A DNA stretch of 64,000 bases from CAIWTU01 sp963815135 (GCA_963815135.1 CAWFFO010000011.1:744001-808000); one strand, 5' to 3'; positions 1 through 9,478 are shown, counted from the first letter of the stretch. The notes: generated by a model not told the origin, from the sequence alone. Numbers and translations are program-made.

Positions 1-2
1 GT

Positions 3-134
3 GTTTCGAGCTTCACACCGACGGATCAGAAGGAGGACCTGACCATGGCTAATGTTCTCATCGAGAAGGCCGACCAGTGCCTGTACCTGGCCAAGAAGGA
101 AGGTCGCAACTGCATCCGGTCCATTCAGCTGTGA
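3..134 (+). CDS. GGDEF domain protein, C-terminal end (partial)
   Basis: Only the last 43 codons are inside the window; the gene begins to the left. The peptide ends with ADQCLYLAKKEGRNCI, the usual last helix and strand of a GGDEF (diguanylate cyclase) domain (family form: ADxALYxAKxxGRN). By family knowledge the domain makes cyclic di-GMP at the membrane or in the cytoplasm, but the catalytic GGDEF loop itself is not visible here. The stop is TGA at 132-134. The next gene is convergent, on the minus strand. Confidence 0.75.
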   Translation, partial: VSSFTPTDQKEDLTMANVLIEKADQCLYLAKKEGRNCIRSIQL

Positions 135-236
135 TACCGATTCCATTTGAATACTTCAAGTCCCGCCTTCGGTATTTCCAGGTCGTGATTAAGGGCCTGT
201 TTGCCGTGAATGAAATGGTACTTTAATGCGATGCAT

Positions 237-1151
237 TTATCCACTCCGGATAGCGTGAACGGCCAGGAAGAGCAGGGCCATCCCGATCAGAAGCATTCCC
301 GCCCCTTCGAAAATCCCCGGTTTCTCCCCCAGCTGAAGCCATGCGGTAAGCACACCCACCAGGGGAATTGCCAGTGAGCCCATGCCGGCAACTCCTGCCG
401 GAAGTTTCTCAAGGATAAACAGCCAAAGAAACCAGGCAATGGCATTGCTGAGCACTACGTTGTAGAAAAGTGCGGCGAGAAAAGACGGGGTCCAGTGAAT
501 GGGGACTTCCGGTACAATCAAGGCGATGATTACCAGTGGAATAGCGCCGAACAGCATTTGCCAGGTGGTGAGCTGAAGAAGCGGTATTTTGCCCTTTTTC
601 TGCAGCAGTTTTGCCACGATGACGCTGGCGCCCCAGCTGATGCCTGCCATGACGGCCAGGAACTGGGAAAACAGTCCGCTTCGTGCGTGCCAGGGATCGA
701 ATATCAGAGTCAGGCCGCAAAAGGCAAAGAGGATCGCAGGCCATTGTGCGCCCCTTATCCTGTCTCCCAGGAAGAACCGGGCAAAAATGAGAACCCAGAA
801 CGGCATGGTATAAACGAGCACGCTCGTTTTCCCAGCGCCACCTTCCACCAGCGCCCAGAAGGCAAATCCGAGAAAACCGGTTGTCTGCAGCAGCCCAAGC
901 AGGATGATTTGCATGGCACCCTCGGGAACCGCAAGACCTCCCCTCCCGGGCAGCAGAGGTAAGAGAACGAATGCTCCCAGCATAGCCCGCAGTGCGGCAA
1001 AGGTAAAGGGACCGCAATCCCTGAGGGCTACCTTCATGACCACCCAGTTATATCCCCAGATCAGCGAAAGAATGACGAGGGCGATAACGGCGGAACGGGT
1101 GGCATTCTGAGAGAGGGACGGTTTCATGGTATTTGTCACATGAGTTCTCAA
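237..1151 (-). CDS. DMT superfamily (EamA) transporter
   Basis: An integral inner-membrane protein of about 304 residues with roughly ten hydrophobic segments and the two-fold EamA repeat (SLIWGYNWVVMK near the N-terminus and GISWGASVIVAK near the middle). Members export amino acids, metabolites or drugs; the substrate cannot be read from sequence. The start proposed here is TTG at 1151, which overlaps the stop of the upstream glycohydrolase (TTGA) and has AAGGA about ten bases before it. An ATG at 1127 is the alternative but lacks a clear ribosome site. The overlap indicates co-translation with the ADP-ribosylglycohydrolase. Confidence 0.85.
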   Translation of the reverse strand: MRTHVTNTMKPSLSQNATRSAVIALVILSLIWGYNWVVMKVALRDCGPFTFAALRAMLGAFVLLPLLPGRGGLAVPEGAMQIILLGLLQTTGFLGFAFWALVEGGAGKTSVLVYTMPFWVLIFARFFLGDRIRGAQWPAILFAFCGLTLIFDPWHARSGLFSQFLAVMAGISWGASVIVAKLLQKKGKIPLLQLTTWQMLFGAIPLVIIALIVPEVPIHWTPSFLAALFYNVVLSNAIAWFLWLFILEKLPAGVAGMGSLAIPLVGVLTAWLQLGEKPGIFEGAGMLLIGMALLFLAVHAIRSG

Positions 1152-2017
1152 GCCCGGGTTTTCCTTACGAACTCATCCGGCAGGGGCTCTGTTCTCATGA
1201 TCCATTCCGGCGGGATATTGCGTGAGGAGAGGGCGACGATGCCGGCCACGATGGCGCAGGTCGTGTCACGGTCGCCCAGGCCGTCCACCGTTCGCCATAT
1301 GGCTTTTGCGAAATCTCCGAGATTATGCGCCGCGCTCCAGAGACAGAACGGGACAGTGTCCTGGGCCGACACATTATTGCCGGTACCCAGCTGCCGCATC
1401 GCCGTGGACAGGTCATCGGCAGGAATGTGCAGGGATTTTTCCACCCCTGATCTTGTGAGACTTTCCGGAACAAAGGGCAGTATTTCGCGCAAAAAATCAA
1501 TGCCCGAAGGGAAATTCCTTGTGGCAGCGATCGATGCCGCTGCGGCGACCGCCATCGCCCCGGCCTGGCCTTCTGGATGAGCATGGGTCACCATGGCGGA
1601 AAGTCCGGCTTCCCGGGCTGCCCTCTCAGGGACGCTGCTGAAAAACCCGCCTATGGGCGCTGCACGCATTGCCCCGCCGTTGCCGTAAGAACCCCCGCCG
1701 AAAAGGGCAGGAGCAACCTTACGCCAGTCTTCTCCGGCGGCAATGTCTGTCAGCAATTTTTTCGCCCCGCCTGCGTATCCGCGCCATGGTTGGCGCATGA
1801 ACCTTTCGGCAAAGGCTTTCGCCAACGCATCCTGGTCAATCCGTCCATAATTTTTCAGGACTTCGACAATGGACAGGGTCATGTGGGTGTCGTCGGTCCA
1901 TTGCCAGGGTGCTTCAGGCAACTGCCGCCCGGCCGGCGACTGGAAAAAAAACATTTCTCCGAAGGCGTCACCGACAGATAATCCTTCCAGGCTCAGAAGC
2001 GCATCATCCAGTGACAT
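1148..2017 (-). CDS. ADP-ribosylglycohydrolase family protein
   Basis: A cytoplasmic hydrolase of the ARH/DraG family, about 289 residues. Visible family motifs in order: GLSVGDAFGE near the N-terminus, WTDDTHMTLS (metal-binding TDD), GNGGAMRAAPIG, THAHPEGQAGA, and GLGDRDTTCAIVAG at the C-terminal metal site. The family removes ADP-ribose from proteins or small molecules using a di-Mg centre; the natural substrate here is unknown. No dinitrogenase reductase gene is nearby, so a DraG role in nitrogenase control cannot be claimed. The ATG at 2017 is chosen because AGGAGG lies just upstream; a longer frame to 2071 has no such site. It overlaps the downstream EamA gene. Confidence 0.85.
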   Translation of the reverse strand: MSLDDALLSLEGLSVGDAFGEMFFFQSPAGRQLPEAPWQWTDDTHMTLSIVEVLKNYGRIDQDALAKAFAERFMRQPWRGYAGGAKKLLTDIAAGEDWRKVAPALFGGGSYGNGGAMRAAPIGGFFSSVPERAAREAGLSAMVTHAHPEGQAGAMAVAAAASIAATRNFPSGIDFLREILPFVPESLTRSGVEKSLHIPADDLSTAMRQLGTGNNVSAQDTVPFCLWSAAHNLGDFAKAIWRTVDGLGDRDTTCAIVAGIVALSSRNIPPEWIMRTEPLPDEFVRKTRA

Positions 2018-2312
2018 GGCAGGCCTCCTGTTTTCCGGTATGTTAACTGACAGGCGTAAGTCTCGCTCCACTTGGGACAGAATATGCGTGCTGTCGGCCA
2101 GGATAGCTACCGTACCTCATCCGGAGCGGCGTTCCACCCTTGTACAACAGAGGGGACAAAGATTGAGGTTCAGGTTCTGCACGCGAAATGCAGGCTGATA
2201 AAATTACCGATACATCCGTAAGGGAATTATAACAGGTGTGCTCGATTATGTGAGGATATTGCCGGTATCGCTTTGTGAATTTGTGCAATTGAACCTTCAT
2301 GCGCGATTCCGG

Positions 2313-3794
2313 CTAAGAGGCGGAAACCGTCCGGCCGTTCGCCCACTGCCTCATTTGATCGATCTGTTCTTTCATTACTTGCGAGAGAGGGCGGGTGTTC
2401 TCCAGTTCATGGACAATTACTTCGGTTGTGAGGGGCTTGCTGGAGGAAAAGGCCGAGTAGAGGGCCGAGACAATTCCCTGTTCGATTTCCGCGCCGCTGA
2501 ATCCGTCCGCCGCAGCGGCAAGTGTGTCGAGATCGAAAGTTGAGGCATCTCTTTTTCGTTGTTGCAGGTGCAGACGAAATATTTCCGCCCGTTCCCGGTT
2601 GCCGGGAAGATCAAGGAAAAATATTTCATCAAACCTCCCCTTGCGCAGCAGCTCAGGTGGTAACGTGCTGATATTGTTGGCTGTAGCCACAACGAACACG
2701 GGGGCTTTCTTTTCCTGGAACCATGACAGGAAGCTGCCCAGCAGACGGGACGAAACGCCTCCGTCCGCGTCCGAAGCGCCCGGCGGAGTGAATGCCTTTT
2801 CTATTTCGTCAATCCACAAAATCGCGGGAGCAAGCGACTCGGCAAGGCGTATCGCCTCGCGGACGTTCGCTTCCGTGTCGCCGATAAATTTCGAATAAAG
2901 AGCACCGGTATCAAGTCGAAGGAGCGGCAGCCTCCACTCCCTTGCTATCGCCTTTGCCGTGAAGCTTTTGCCGCATCCCTGGATACCCAGGAGCAGAACC
3001 CCGCGGGGAGGATCAATGCCGAACTGTCTGGCTTCTTCGGAAAAGGCCCCTTTTCTTATGGACAGCCACTGTTTGAGGTTTTTCAGCCCGCCGATACCGT
3101 CAAAAGTTTCTCCGCCCGGGAAAAACTCCAGAAGCCCGGTTTGTGAAATCTTCTGTTTTTTCGCTTCCAGTATGCGTGGCAGGTCTTCGCCGCTCAGCCT
3201 GCCGTCATGCAGGATCGCCCGGGTCAGGAGCCTTTCCGCCTCGTTGAGGGTAAGGCCTTTCAGGTTTTGCACCAGCATCCGCCCTGTTTCCGGGTCCATG
3301 TTGACGGCTATCTTTCTCCTCGAGGAGATGTCGAGGACAACCCTTCGCACCATTTCCTTCAATTCATCGACTGTTGGCAACGCCAGGTCGAAGAACACCA
3401 CTTCATTTTCAAGTTCGGGCGGGACGGAGAAGGACGGGGCGGTGAGTACCAGAGATTTGCGTTTCTGCCGGAAACAGCGGCAGATGTCGCGCAGCTTTCG
3501 CACCAGCAGAGGGTCTTCGAGAAACCGGTGCAGGTCCTTCAGCAGGTAGACGGCGTCGAGGGAAGAGGACGCGATGAAATTGAGTGCTTCCATGGCTGTC
3601 CCGGTATTGTAAACCGGCTGAGCCTCACCCGAACGTATCAAGCCGCTGGTTGCGGCCCAGTGGAAAAACGGAAGCTGCATCCGGCGGCAAAGGCGGTCAA
3701 GCGTTTCCTCGGCCCGGACTTCTTCATGGGTCTCGATGCAGATAACCGGATATTGCGAATCTATCAGTACTTCAAGGTCGTTGAAACGGTCCAT
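2313..3794 (-). CDS. Ycf46-like AAA family ATPase
   Basis: A 493-residue soluble ATPase. The N-terminal half (about 1-225) is a degenerate ATPase-like domain with no Walker A motif. The C-terminal half is a full AAA module: Walker A GIQGCGKS at about 270-277, pore-loop region YSKFIGDTEANVR, Walker B AILWIDE at about 324-330, and a second-region-of-homology segment LPPELLRKGRFDEIFFLDLP. This architecture is that of Ycf46/slr0374-type proteins, known from plastids, cyanobacteria and many bacteria, whose clients are poorly defined. It stands alone on its strand with about 240 bp to the next gene, so context gives no substrate. Confidence 0.85.
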   Translation of the reverse strand: MDRFNDLEVLIDSQYPVICIETHEEVRAEETLDRLCRRMQLPFFHWAATSGLIRSGEAQPVYNTGTAMEALNFIASSSLDAVYLLKDLHRFLEDPLLVRKLRDICRCFRQKRKSLVLTAPSFSVPPELENEVVFFDLALPTVDELKEMVRRVVLDISSRRKIAVNMDPETGRMLVQNLKGLTLNEAERLLTRAILHDGRLSGEDLPRILEAKKQKISQTGLLEFFPGGETFDGIGGLKNLKQWLSIRKGAFSEEARQFGIDPPRGVLLLGIQGCGKSFTAKAIAREWRLPLLRLDTGALYSKFIGDTEANVREAIRLAESLAPAILWIDEIEKAFTPPGASDADGGVSSRLLGSFLSWFQEKKAPVFVVATANNISTLPPELLRKGRFDEIFFLDLPGNRERAEIFRLHLQQRKRDASTFDLDTLAAAADGFSGAEIEQGIVSALYSAFSSSKPLTTEVIVHELENTRPLSQVMKEQIDQMRQWANGRTVSAS

Positions 3795-4109
3795 GAACTT
3801 TCCTCTGGCTTTGTGAAGATAATTTTGCCGAAAAGACGGGGGGTGGTATTAAACTCAACCGGCAACCGGATCTTTCCGGAAAATAGCAAAATCGACGCAA
3901 TACATCAATTGAAGATTATCAAACATCAATTATTCATACGTTATTTCAGGAATTTCCCCCTCCCGAATTTATGCTGTCATGAGGCGGATTCCAGCAGGAT
4001 TTAATTAATAACCATAAGTTGGTGTGCTCGTTGTCATTCCGCGATAATTGGTTACACTTTTAGAAAGAGATCCGCTATGGGTGAGCGCTGGCATTTGAAG
4101 GGAGGTATA
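3795..4109. other. Intergenic region between divergent genes
   Basis: About 315 bases separate the Ycf46-like gene (minus) from prpB (plus). The stretch is clearly more AT-rich than the flanking genes and must hold both promoters. I see no convincing -35/-10 pair, no terminator and no open frame with a ribosome site. Confidence 0.5.
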
Positions 4110-5000
4110 ATGGACTGTACGCGCAGCGCAGGCAGACTTTTCCGCGCGGCAATGGAAGAAGAAAGGCCACTGCAGGTGGTGGGAGCCGTAAATGCATATA
4201 CGGCAATCATGGCCGAAAAGGTCGGGTTTCGTGCCCTTTACCTTTCAGGAGCGGGCGTGGCCAATGCCTCGTTCGGCCTTCCCGACCTGGCCATGACGAC
4301 ACTTGTCGACGTGCTGGAGGATGTCCGCCGCATTACCGCGGCTACCTCCCTGCCGTTACTGGTTGACATAGATACCGGTTTCGGCGGAGCACTGATGATC
4401 GGCAGGACTATCAGGGCGATGTGCGCGGCAGGAGCAGCCGGGGTCCATATGGAAGACCAGGTAGCCGAAAAACGTTGCGGACACCGTCCCGGCAAAGCGG
4501 TTGTAAGCGCCGGGGAAATGACGGACCGGATCAGGGCAGCCGTTGATGCCAGGACCGACCGGGATTTCGTGATCATGGCGAGGACCGACGCCTATGCGGT
4601 GGAAGGGTTGGAATCCGCGATCGATCGTGGCTGCCGTTACCGTGACGCCGGAGCCGATGTGATCTTTCCCGAAGCCCTGGCCGGACTCGAACAGTACCGG
4701 ATGTTTGCCGAAACCGTGGGCATTCCCATTCTGGCCAACATGACCGAGTTCGGGGTAACTCCGCTCTATACGAAAAGTGAGCTTGCGGAAGCGAATGTCA
4801 GTCTGGTTCTCTATCCGCTTTCGGCTTTTCGCGCCATGAGCGCCGCCGCCATGAAGGTCTTCAGGGCCATACGTGAAGAAGGAACCCAGAAAAGCGTGCT
4901 GGATACCATGCAGCCTCGCAGCGAGCTTTATGAGCTTCTTGATTATCTGCAATACGAAAAGAAACTGGATTCGTTAAGATCAAAGGAGATTAAACCATGA
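4110..5000 (+). CDS. prpB: Methylisocitrate lyase PrpB
   Basis: A 296-residue member of the isocitrate lyase/PEP mutase superfamily. It carries the signature KRCGH at residues 121-125 (catalytic Cys123) and the Mg-binding stretch DIDTGFGG at 86-93. PrpB cleaves 2-methylisocitrate to pyruvate and succinate, the last step of the methylcitrate cycle; length and the adjacent prpC favour it over other lyases. The ATG at 4110 is used because GGGAGG sits six to seven bases upstream; the frame extends back to 4077 without a ribosome site. Its stop overlaps the prpC start (ATGA at 4997-5000), so the two are translationally coupled. Confidence 0.92.
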   Translation: MDCTRSAGRLFRAAMEEERPLQVVGAVNAYTAIMAEKVGFRALYLSGAGVANASFGLPDLAMTTLVDVLEDVRRITAATSLPLLVDIDTGFGGALMIGRTIRAMCAAGAAGVHMEDQVAEKRCGHRPGKAVVSAGEMTDRIRAAVDARTDRDFVIMARTDAYAVEGLESAIDRGCRYRDAGADVIFPEALAGLEQYRMFAETVGIPILANMTEFGVTPLYTKSELAEANVSLVLYPLSAFRAMSAAAMKVFRAIREEGTQKSVLDTMQPRSELYELLDYLQYEKKLDSLRSKEIKP

Positions 5001-6121
5001 GCAAACCGAAAAGCACCGGTCTGGCCGGAGTGATAGCCGGCGAAACGGCGATCAGTACTGTGGGTAAGGAAGGGATGGGGCTGAACTATCGCGGCTATTC
5101 GATAAAAGACCTGACGGAATACGCATCATTCGAAGAGACGGCGTACCTGCTCATATACGGGAAACTGCCGGATGCGAAAGAGTTGAAGGAATATGAGGAG
5201 AGGCTTGCTGCCATGCGAGGCCTTCCTGTAGAGATAAAAATAATACTGGAGCAACTGCCCTCCGACGCCCATCCCATGCATGTGCTGCGGACCTGCTGTT
5301 CGGCGCTGGGGACGCTGGAACAGGAAGGGGAAAAACATGATCAGTACCGGATCGCGGACAGGCTCATTGCATCTTACCCGTCCATGTTGATGTACTGGTA
5401 TCATTTCCAGAAAAACGGCACGCGTATCGAAACAGAAATCGATGCGGACGGCGTGGCAGATCATTTCCTGACCCTTCTTCATGGCAAAGCGCCGGAAGAA
5501 GTGATGCGCCGCGCGGTGGACGTGTCGCTGATAGTCTACTGCGAGCACGAGTTTAACGCATCGGCTTTTTCGGCGCGTGTTACCGCATCGACCGGCGCCG
5601 ATTTCTATTCGGCCATTACCTCCGCCATAGGGACTCTGAGCGGGCCGCTCCACGGCGGCGCCAACGAGGAGGCCATGAAGCTGATTTCGCGGTTTGATTC
5701 TCCTGAAGAAGCCGAGCGGGGAGTCCTTGAGATGCTGGCGAGAAAAGAGCGGATAATGGGGTTCGGCCATCGTGTCTACAAGTCAAACCCCGATCCCCGT
5801 TCCGCGGTCATAGAGCGATGGTCCGGAAAACTCGCCGAACTTACCGGCCACAGGTCGATGTTCGAGATATCGAAGAGGATCGAAGAGGTCGTGATGCGGG
5901 AAAAGAAGCTGTTTCCCAATGTGGACTTCTACAGCGCCTCGGTTTATCACATGTGCGGAATTCCCACATCCATGTTTACGCCGCTGTTCGTGTTCGCCCG
6001 CACCAGCGGTTGGTCCGCACATGTGATGGAGCAGCGCGCGGCGGCGAAGCTCATCAGGCCCACCGCGGTGTATGTGGGGCCGGAACCCGGACCGTTCGTG
6101 CCCATTGAGCAGAGGAAATGA
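4997..6121 (+). CDS. prpC: 2-Methylcitrate synthase / citrate synthase family PrpC
   Basis: A 374-residue short-form citrate synthase. The catalytic residues of the family are present: His219 in PLHGGANE, His258 in GFGHRVYK and Asp310 in PNVDFYSAS; HEFNASAF at 184-191 is also typical. The enzyme joins propionyl-CoA (or acetyl-CoA) to oxaloacetate. Assignment as methylcitrate synthase rests on its four-base overlap with prpB and the PrpD-like gene downstream; sequence alone does not exclude a citrate synthase role. The gene ends just before a heptamer tandem repeat. Confidence 0.9.
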   Translation: MSKPKSTGLAGVIAGETAISTVGKEGMGLNYRGYSIKDLTEYASFEETAYLLIYGKLPDAKELKEYEERLAAMRGLPVEIKIILEQLPSDAHPMHVLRTCCSALGTLEQEGEKHDQYRIADRLIASYPSMLMYWYHFQKNGTRIETEIDADGVADHFLTLLHGKAPEEVMRRAVDVSLIVYCEHEFNASAFSARVTASTGADFYSAITSAIGTLSGPLHGGANEEAMKLISRFDSPEEAERGVLEMLARKERIMGFGHRVYKSNPDPRSAVIERWSGKLAELTGHRSMFEISKRIEEVVMREKKLFPNVDFYSASVYHMCGIPTSMFTPLFVFARTSGWSAHVMEQRAAAKLIRPTAVYVGPEPGPFVPIEQRK

Positions 6122-6137
6122 AAGGGAAGAAAAGGCA

Positions 6138-6199
6138 AGAAGTCAGAAGTCAGAAGTCAGAAGTCAGAAGTCAGAAGTCAGAAGTCAGAAGTCAGAAGT
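6138..6199 (+). repeat. Heptanucleotide tandem repeat (AGAAGTC)n
   Basis: Eight complete copies of AGAAGTC followed by a six-base partial copy run from 6138 to 6199 with no mismatch. The tract lies wholly in the 113-base gap between the prpC stop (6121) and the start of the PrpD-like gene (6235). Perfect heptamer arrays are prone to slipped-strand changes in copy number, so the spacing between the two genes may vary among cells or strains. No open frame crosses it. Confidence 0.97.
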
Positions 6200-6234
6200 A
6201 GGGCCATCGGGAGCAGGAATCGAAAGGTATTCTT

Positions 6235-7683
6235 ATGAGTGAGCATACAGTCGATGTGAATGTACGTCCTGAGCCGGATCATGAGATGGTGGCGATTGCC
6301 GATTACGTGGTCAACTATGAAATCGACAGTGAGGAAGCGTTTAACACGGCAGGCCTGTGTCTCATGGATAGCCTGGGGTGCGCATTTCTTGCCCTGCGGC
6401 ATCCGGAGTGCTCTAAGCTGCTGGGTCCGGTTGCCCCCGGAGCGACAGTTCCGCTGGGGGCAAGGGTTCCCGGAACCCGTTTCGAACTGGACCCGGTGAA
6501 GGCGGCCTTCGATATCGGCATCCTTGTCCGCTGGCTCGACTACAATGATACCTGGCTGGCCGCGGAGTGGGGGCATCCGTCTGATAATATCGGCGGCATT
6601 CTGGCTGTTGCCGATTACGTGAGCAGGAACAGCGCCGCGACCGGAAAGCCGTCGCTCCTCATGCGCGACGTCCTTGCGGCAATGATCAAGGCCCACGAGA
6701 TACAGGGGGTTATGGCGCTGGAAAACAGCTTCAACCGGGTGGGCCTGGACCATGTGGTCCTGGTGAAACTTGCCACGGCGGCAGTGACGACAGCCCTGCT
6801 GGGAGGCGGCAAAAGCGAAATTGTCGATGTGGTCTCCCAGGTATGGGTGGACGGACAGAGCCTCCGCACCTACCGCCATGCGCCCAACACCGGTTCTCGA
6901 AAATCGTGGGCCGCGGGGGATGCGGGCGCCAGGGGGGTGTGGCTTTCACTCTTGACCATGCTCGGCGAACCTGGTTATCCGGGAGCATTAACCACCGGAA
7001 GATGGGGGTTTTATGATGTGTCCTTCAAGGGTGAGAGCTTCCGCATGCAGCGGAAGTATGGCTCCTATGTGATGGAGAATATCCTGTTCAAGGTGGCCTT
7101 TCCGGCGGAGTTCCATTCCCAGACGGCCGCGGAATGCGCGATTCAATTGCACGGCGCCGTAAAGGACCGGCTCGACGAGATAGAAAAAATCGTTCTTGCC
7201 ACCCAGGAATCCGCAATACGCATTATCAGCAAAAGCGGCCCTCTGTATAATCCGGCGGACCGTGACCACTGCATCCAGTATGTGGTGGCGGTCGGGCTGA
7301 TATACGGTGACCTGACAGCGGAGCATTACCGCGACGAGGTAGCCGCCGACCCGCGAATTGACAGGCTTCGGGACAAGATGGAGGTGATCGAAGACCCGCA
7401 TTACAGCAGGGATTATCTCGATCCGGAGAAGCGTTCCATAGGTAATGCGGTGCAGGTGTTTTTCAAAGACGGGAGCAGCACGGACAAGGTTGAAGTTGAG
7501 TACCCCCTCGGTCACTGCAGGCGTCGTGACGAGGGGATACCATTGTTGAAGAAAAAATTTGCCGAAAACCTGCGAACCCGTTTTCCGGCCGGGAGGGCCG
7601 AGGCGATTACCAGGCTCCTGTCGGACCGGCAAAGGATGGAGACCCTCCTGGTCCATGAGTTCATGGACATGCTGGTCATTTGA
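6235..7683 (+). CDS. MmgE/PrpD family protein, probable 2-methylcitrate dehydratase
   Basis: A 482-residue MmgE/PrpD-family protein. Family-like segments include the N-terminal helical part (DSLGCAFLAL), the RWLDYNDTWLAAEWGHPSDN stretch at about 98-117, and EFHSQTAAECAIQLH in the C-terminal domain. PrpD converts 2-methylcitrate to 2-methyl-cis-aconitate without an Fe-S cluster. The position downstream of prpB-prpC supports that role, though this family also includes other hydro-lyases. The ATG at 6235 follows the heptamer repeat at 36 bases. The next gene is convergent and ends only 19 bases away. Confidence 0.88.
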   Translation: MSEHTVDVNVRPEPDHEMVAIADYVVNYEIDSEEAFNTAGLCLMDSLGCAFLALRHPECSKLLGPVAPGATVPLGARVPGTRFELDPVKAAFDIGILVRWLDYNDTWLAAEWGHPSDNIGGILAVADYVSRNSAATGKPSLLMRDVLAAMIKAHEIQGVMALENSFNRVGLDHVVLVKLATAAVTTALLGGGKSEIVDVVSQVWVDGQSLRTYRHAPNTGSRKSWAAGDAGARGVWLSLLTMLGEPGYPGALTTGRWGFYDVSFKGESFRMQRKYGSYVMENILFKVAFPAEFHSQTAAECAIQLHGAVKDRLDEIEKIVLATQESAIRIISKSGPLYNPADRDHCIQYVVAVGLIYGDLTAEHYRDEVAADPRIDRLRDKMEVIEDPHYSRDYLDPEKRSIGNAVQVFFKDGSSTDKVEVEYPLGHCRRRDEGIPLLKKKFAENLRTRFPAGRAEAITRLLSDRQRMETLLVHEFMDMLVI

Positions 7684-7702
7684 GCGTGAAGAGAAAGTTG
7701 CT

Positions 7703-9478
7703 CTACACCAGTCCCTTCAGTTCTTCGATCAGCCCCCCAAGGAAATTGTATCCCTGCTGCCAGAAACCTGGATCGCCGAAATCGATTCCGGCCTGTCTGA
7801 CCGTGTCCGCCGGAGACATGGAGCCGCCGCTTGACAGAATGGCCTTGTATCCCGGTATGAAAGAGGCGCCTTCCTGCAGATATTTCTGGTACAGGGACAA
7901 AACCAGCAGTTCCGCGAAAGTATAGGAGTAGCAGTAAAACCTTGCATGAATGAAATGTGAAATGTAGCTCCACCCCCACCTGTAGGGCTCGATCATGTCG
8001 ACAGCATCACCGTAGAGTTTATCGTTTTCCCGCCACCACAGATCCGCCAGATGCGAAGACACAAGCAGGCCTTTTTTCCTTTCCAGGTGCATCTGCTCCT
8101 CGAAACGTGTCAGCACATTCTGACGGAAGGTGGTGGCGATAATATCTTCGATCTTTGCGCAGAGAAGTGAGATCTTTACCGTCGGGTCCTTTTCCCTTTC
8201 CAGAAGAAAGCGGGTCAGCAGCATTTCCCCGAAGACCGACGCAGTTTCCGCCAGGGGCAGGGGAGCATGGTAATTGAGCATGGTCTGGCGCTGCGCCAGG
8301 ACGAAATGGAGGCCGTGCCCCAGTTCATGGGCGATGGTTGCCACATCGCGCAGGTTTCCAGTGAAATTGAGCAGTACGTAAGGAGGCAGGGACGGTGTCA
8401 TTCCCATGCAGAAGGCCCCTCCGGACTTGCCGGGTCGGGGCATGACGTCGACACGCCTTTCGGTGAAAAAGGCGGCCACAATATTGCGGAATTCGGCGTC
8501 GAAATTCCCGTATGCATCCAGGACGAGCTCTTTGGCTTCATCGAAGGAATATTTCCTGTTCGTCTCGCCGACGGGGGCGTAGATATCGCTGTTTTTCAGC
8601 CTGGGAATCTTCATCAGCCTGGCCTTGAGCCGGAAGTACTCGCGGGCAAGGGGATAGTTTTCCTCGCTGACCGTCATCATATGTTCCACGGCATCGGCCG
8701 GAAGTTCGTTGGCCAGATGGGTCGGCTCCATGGGAGAACCATAGTTACGCAACTCCAGTTCCTGGGAATGGTCCAGGGCAACCGTGTTGAAGATGGCGCT
8801 GTAAGCGATCCCCTCCTCTTCGTGCCGCTTGAGGAAAGTGGTGAAGGCCTTTTCCCTGAGCTGCGCTTCCGGGTGATGGAGCAGTCCGAGAAGCTCTTCC
8901 CCGGTGAGTTCCCGCTCCTCGCCGTCTATCTCCAGACGGTAGCGAAATGAGGCGGAAAGCTCGTCGAAGAGTCTGCAAAAAGCATCGACACCGGTGAGGC
9001 TCTTCAGTTTGAGAAGCTGTTCCTCCTTTTCCGGAAGCGTATGGGGGCGGTATTTGCGCAGGCTCTCCAGGAAATGGCGGTAAACATCGTGATCACCGTC
9101 GGCAAGCAGGGCGTCGAAAATTTCCTCAGGAAGCTCGATCAGTTCCAGGTCGAAAAAGAGCAGTTCCCTGGACATTTTGTTGCCGTACTCGGCGGTCCGC
9201 TGGGAAAGCTTTTTATGGGTGTCGTTGTTGCTGTCTGCCGCGAAAAGAAGATATGCGTACAATTGCGGTTTTACGATGAGCTCCTGTAACGCTTCAAATG
9301 TCTTGAGCGCTTCCCTGAGACCGGATTTGTCGAATGAGGCTACCCGGCCCTGGTATTTCTCCCGGAACGCCGCCGCCTGCGCGGCCCCGTCGGAAATGTC
9401 CCTTTCCAGTTCCTCCGCGGTCGGCGAGGGGTAGAGTCTTATCGTATTCCACAGCATATTTTCTGTCTGATTATCCAT
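7703..9478 (-). CDS. pepF: M3 family oligoendopeptidase F
   Basis: A cytoplasmic zinc metallopeptidase of about 591 residues. The zinc motif HELGHGLH starts near His384 (H384, E385, H388), and the downstream Glu ligand lies in the ETASVFGE stretch; both are standard for family M3B. It degrades peptides of several residues. The ATG at 9478 is preferred (GGAGG ten bases upstream) over a frame extending to 9532. The gene is convergent with the PrpD-like gene and has its own upstream region; nothing ties it to neighbours. Confidence 0.9.
   Translation of the reverse strand: MDNQTENMLWNTIRLYPSPTAEELERDISDGAAQAAAFREKYQGRVASFDKSGLREALKTFEALQELIVKPQLYAYLLFAADSNNDTHKKLSQRTAEYGNKMSRELLFFDLELIELPEEIFDALLADGDHDVYRHFLESLRKYRPHTLPEKEEQLLKLKSLTGVDAFCRLFDELSASFRYRLEIDGEERELTGEELLGLLHHPEAQLREKAFTTFLKRHEEEGIAYSAIFNTVALDHSQELELRNYGSPMEPTHLANELPADAVEHMMTVSEENYPLAREYFRLKARLMKIPRLKNSDIYAPVGETNRKYSFDEAKELVLDAYGNFDAEFRNIVAAFFTERRVDVMPRPGKSGGAFCMGMTPSLPPYVLLNFTGNLRDVATIAHELGHGLHFVLAQRQTMLNYHAPLPLAETASVFGEMLLTRFLLEREKDPTVKISLLCAKIEDIIATTFRQNVLTRFEEQMHLERKKGLLVSSHLADLWWRENDKLYGDAVDMIEPYRWGWSYISHFIHARFYCYSYTFAELLVLSLYQKYLQEGASFIPGYKAILSSGGSMSPADTVRQAGIDFGDPGFWQQGYNFLGGLIEELKGLV

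Noticed and set aside
495..962. 155-codon plus-strand frame opposite the EamA gene
   Set aside because: It mirrors a well-supported transporter on the other strand, has no ribosome site and shows no family features.
2043..2300. 85-codon minus-strand frame upstream of the ADP-ribosylglycohydrolase
   Set aside because: No ribosome site, low-complexity composition, and it overlaps the start region of a real gene.
6138..6199. Possible CRISPR array
   Set aside because: The repeats are seven bases and directly joined; there are no spacers and no cas genes.
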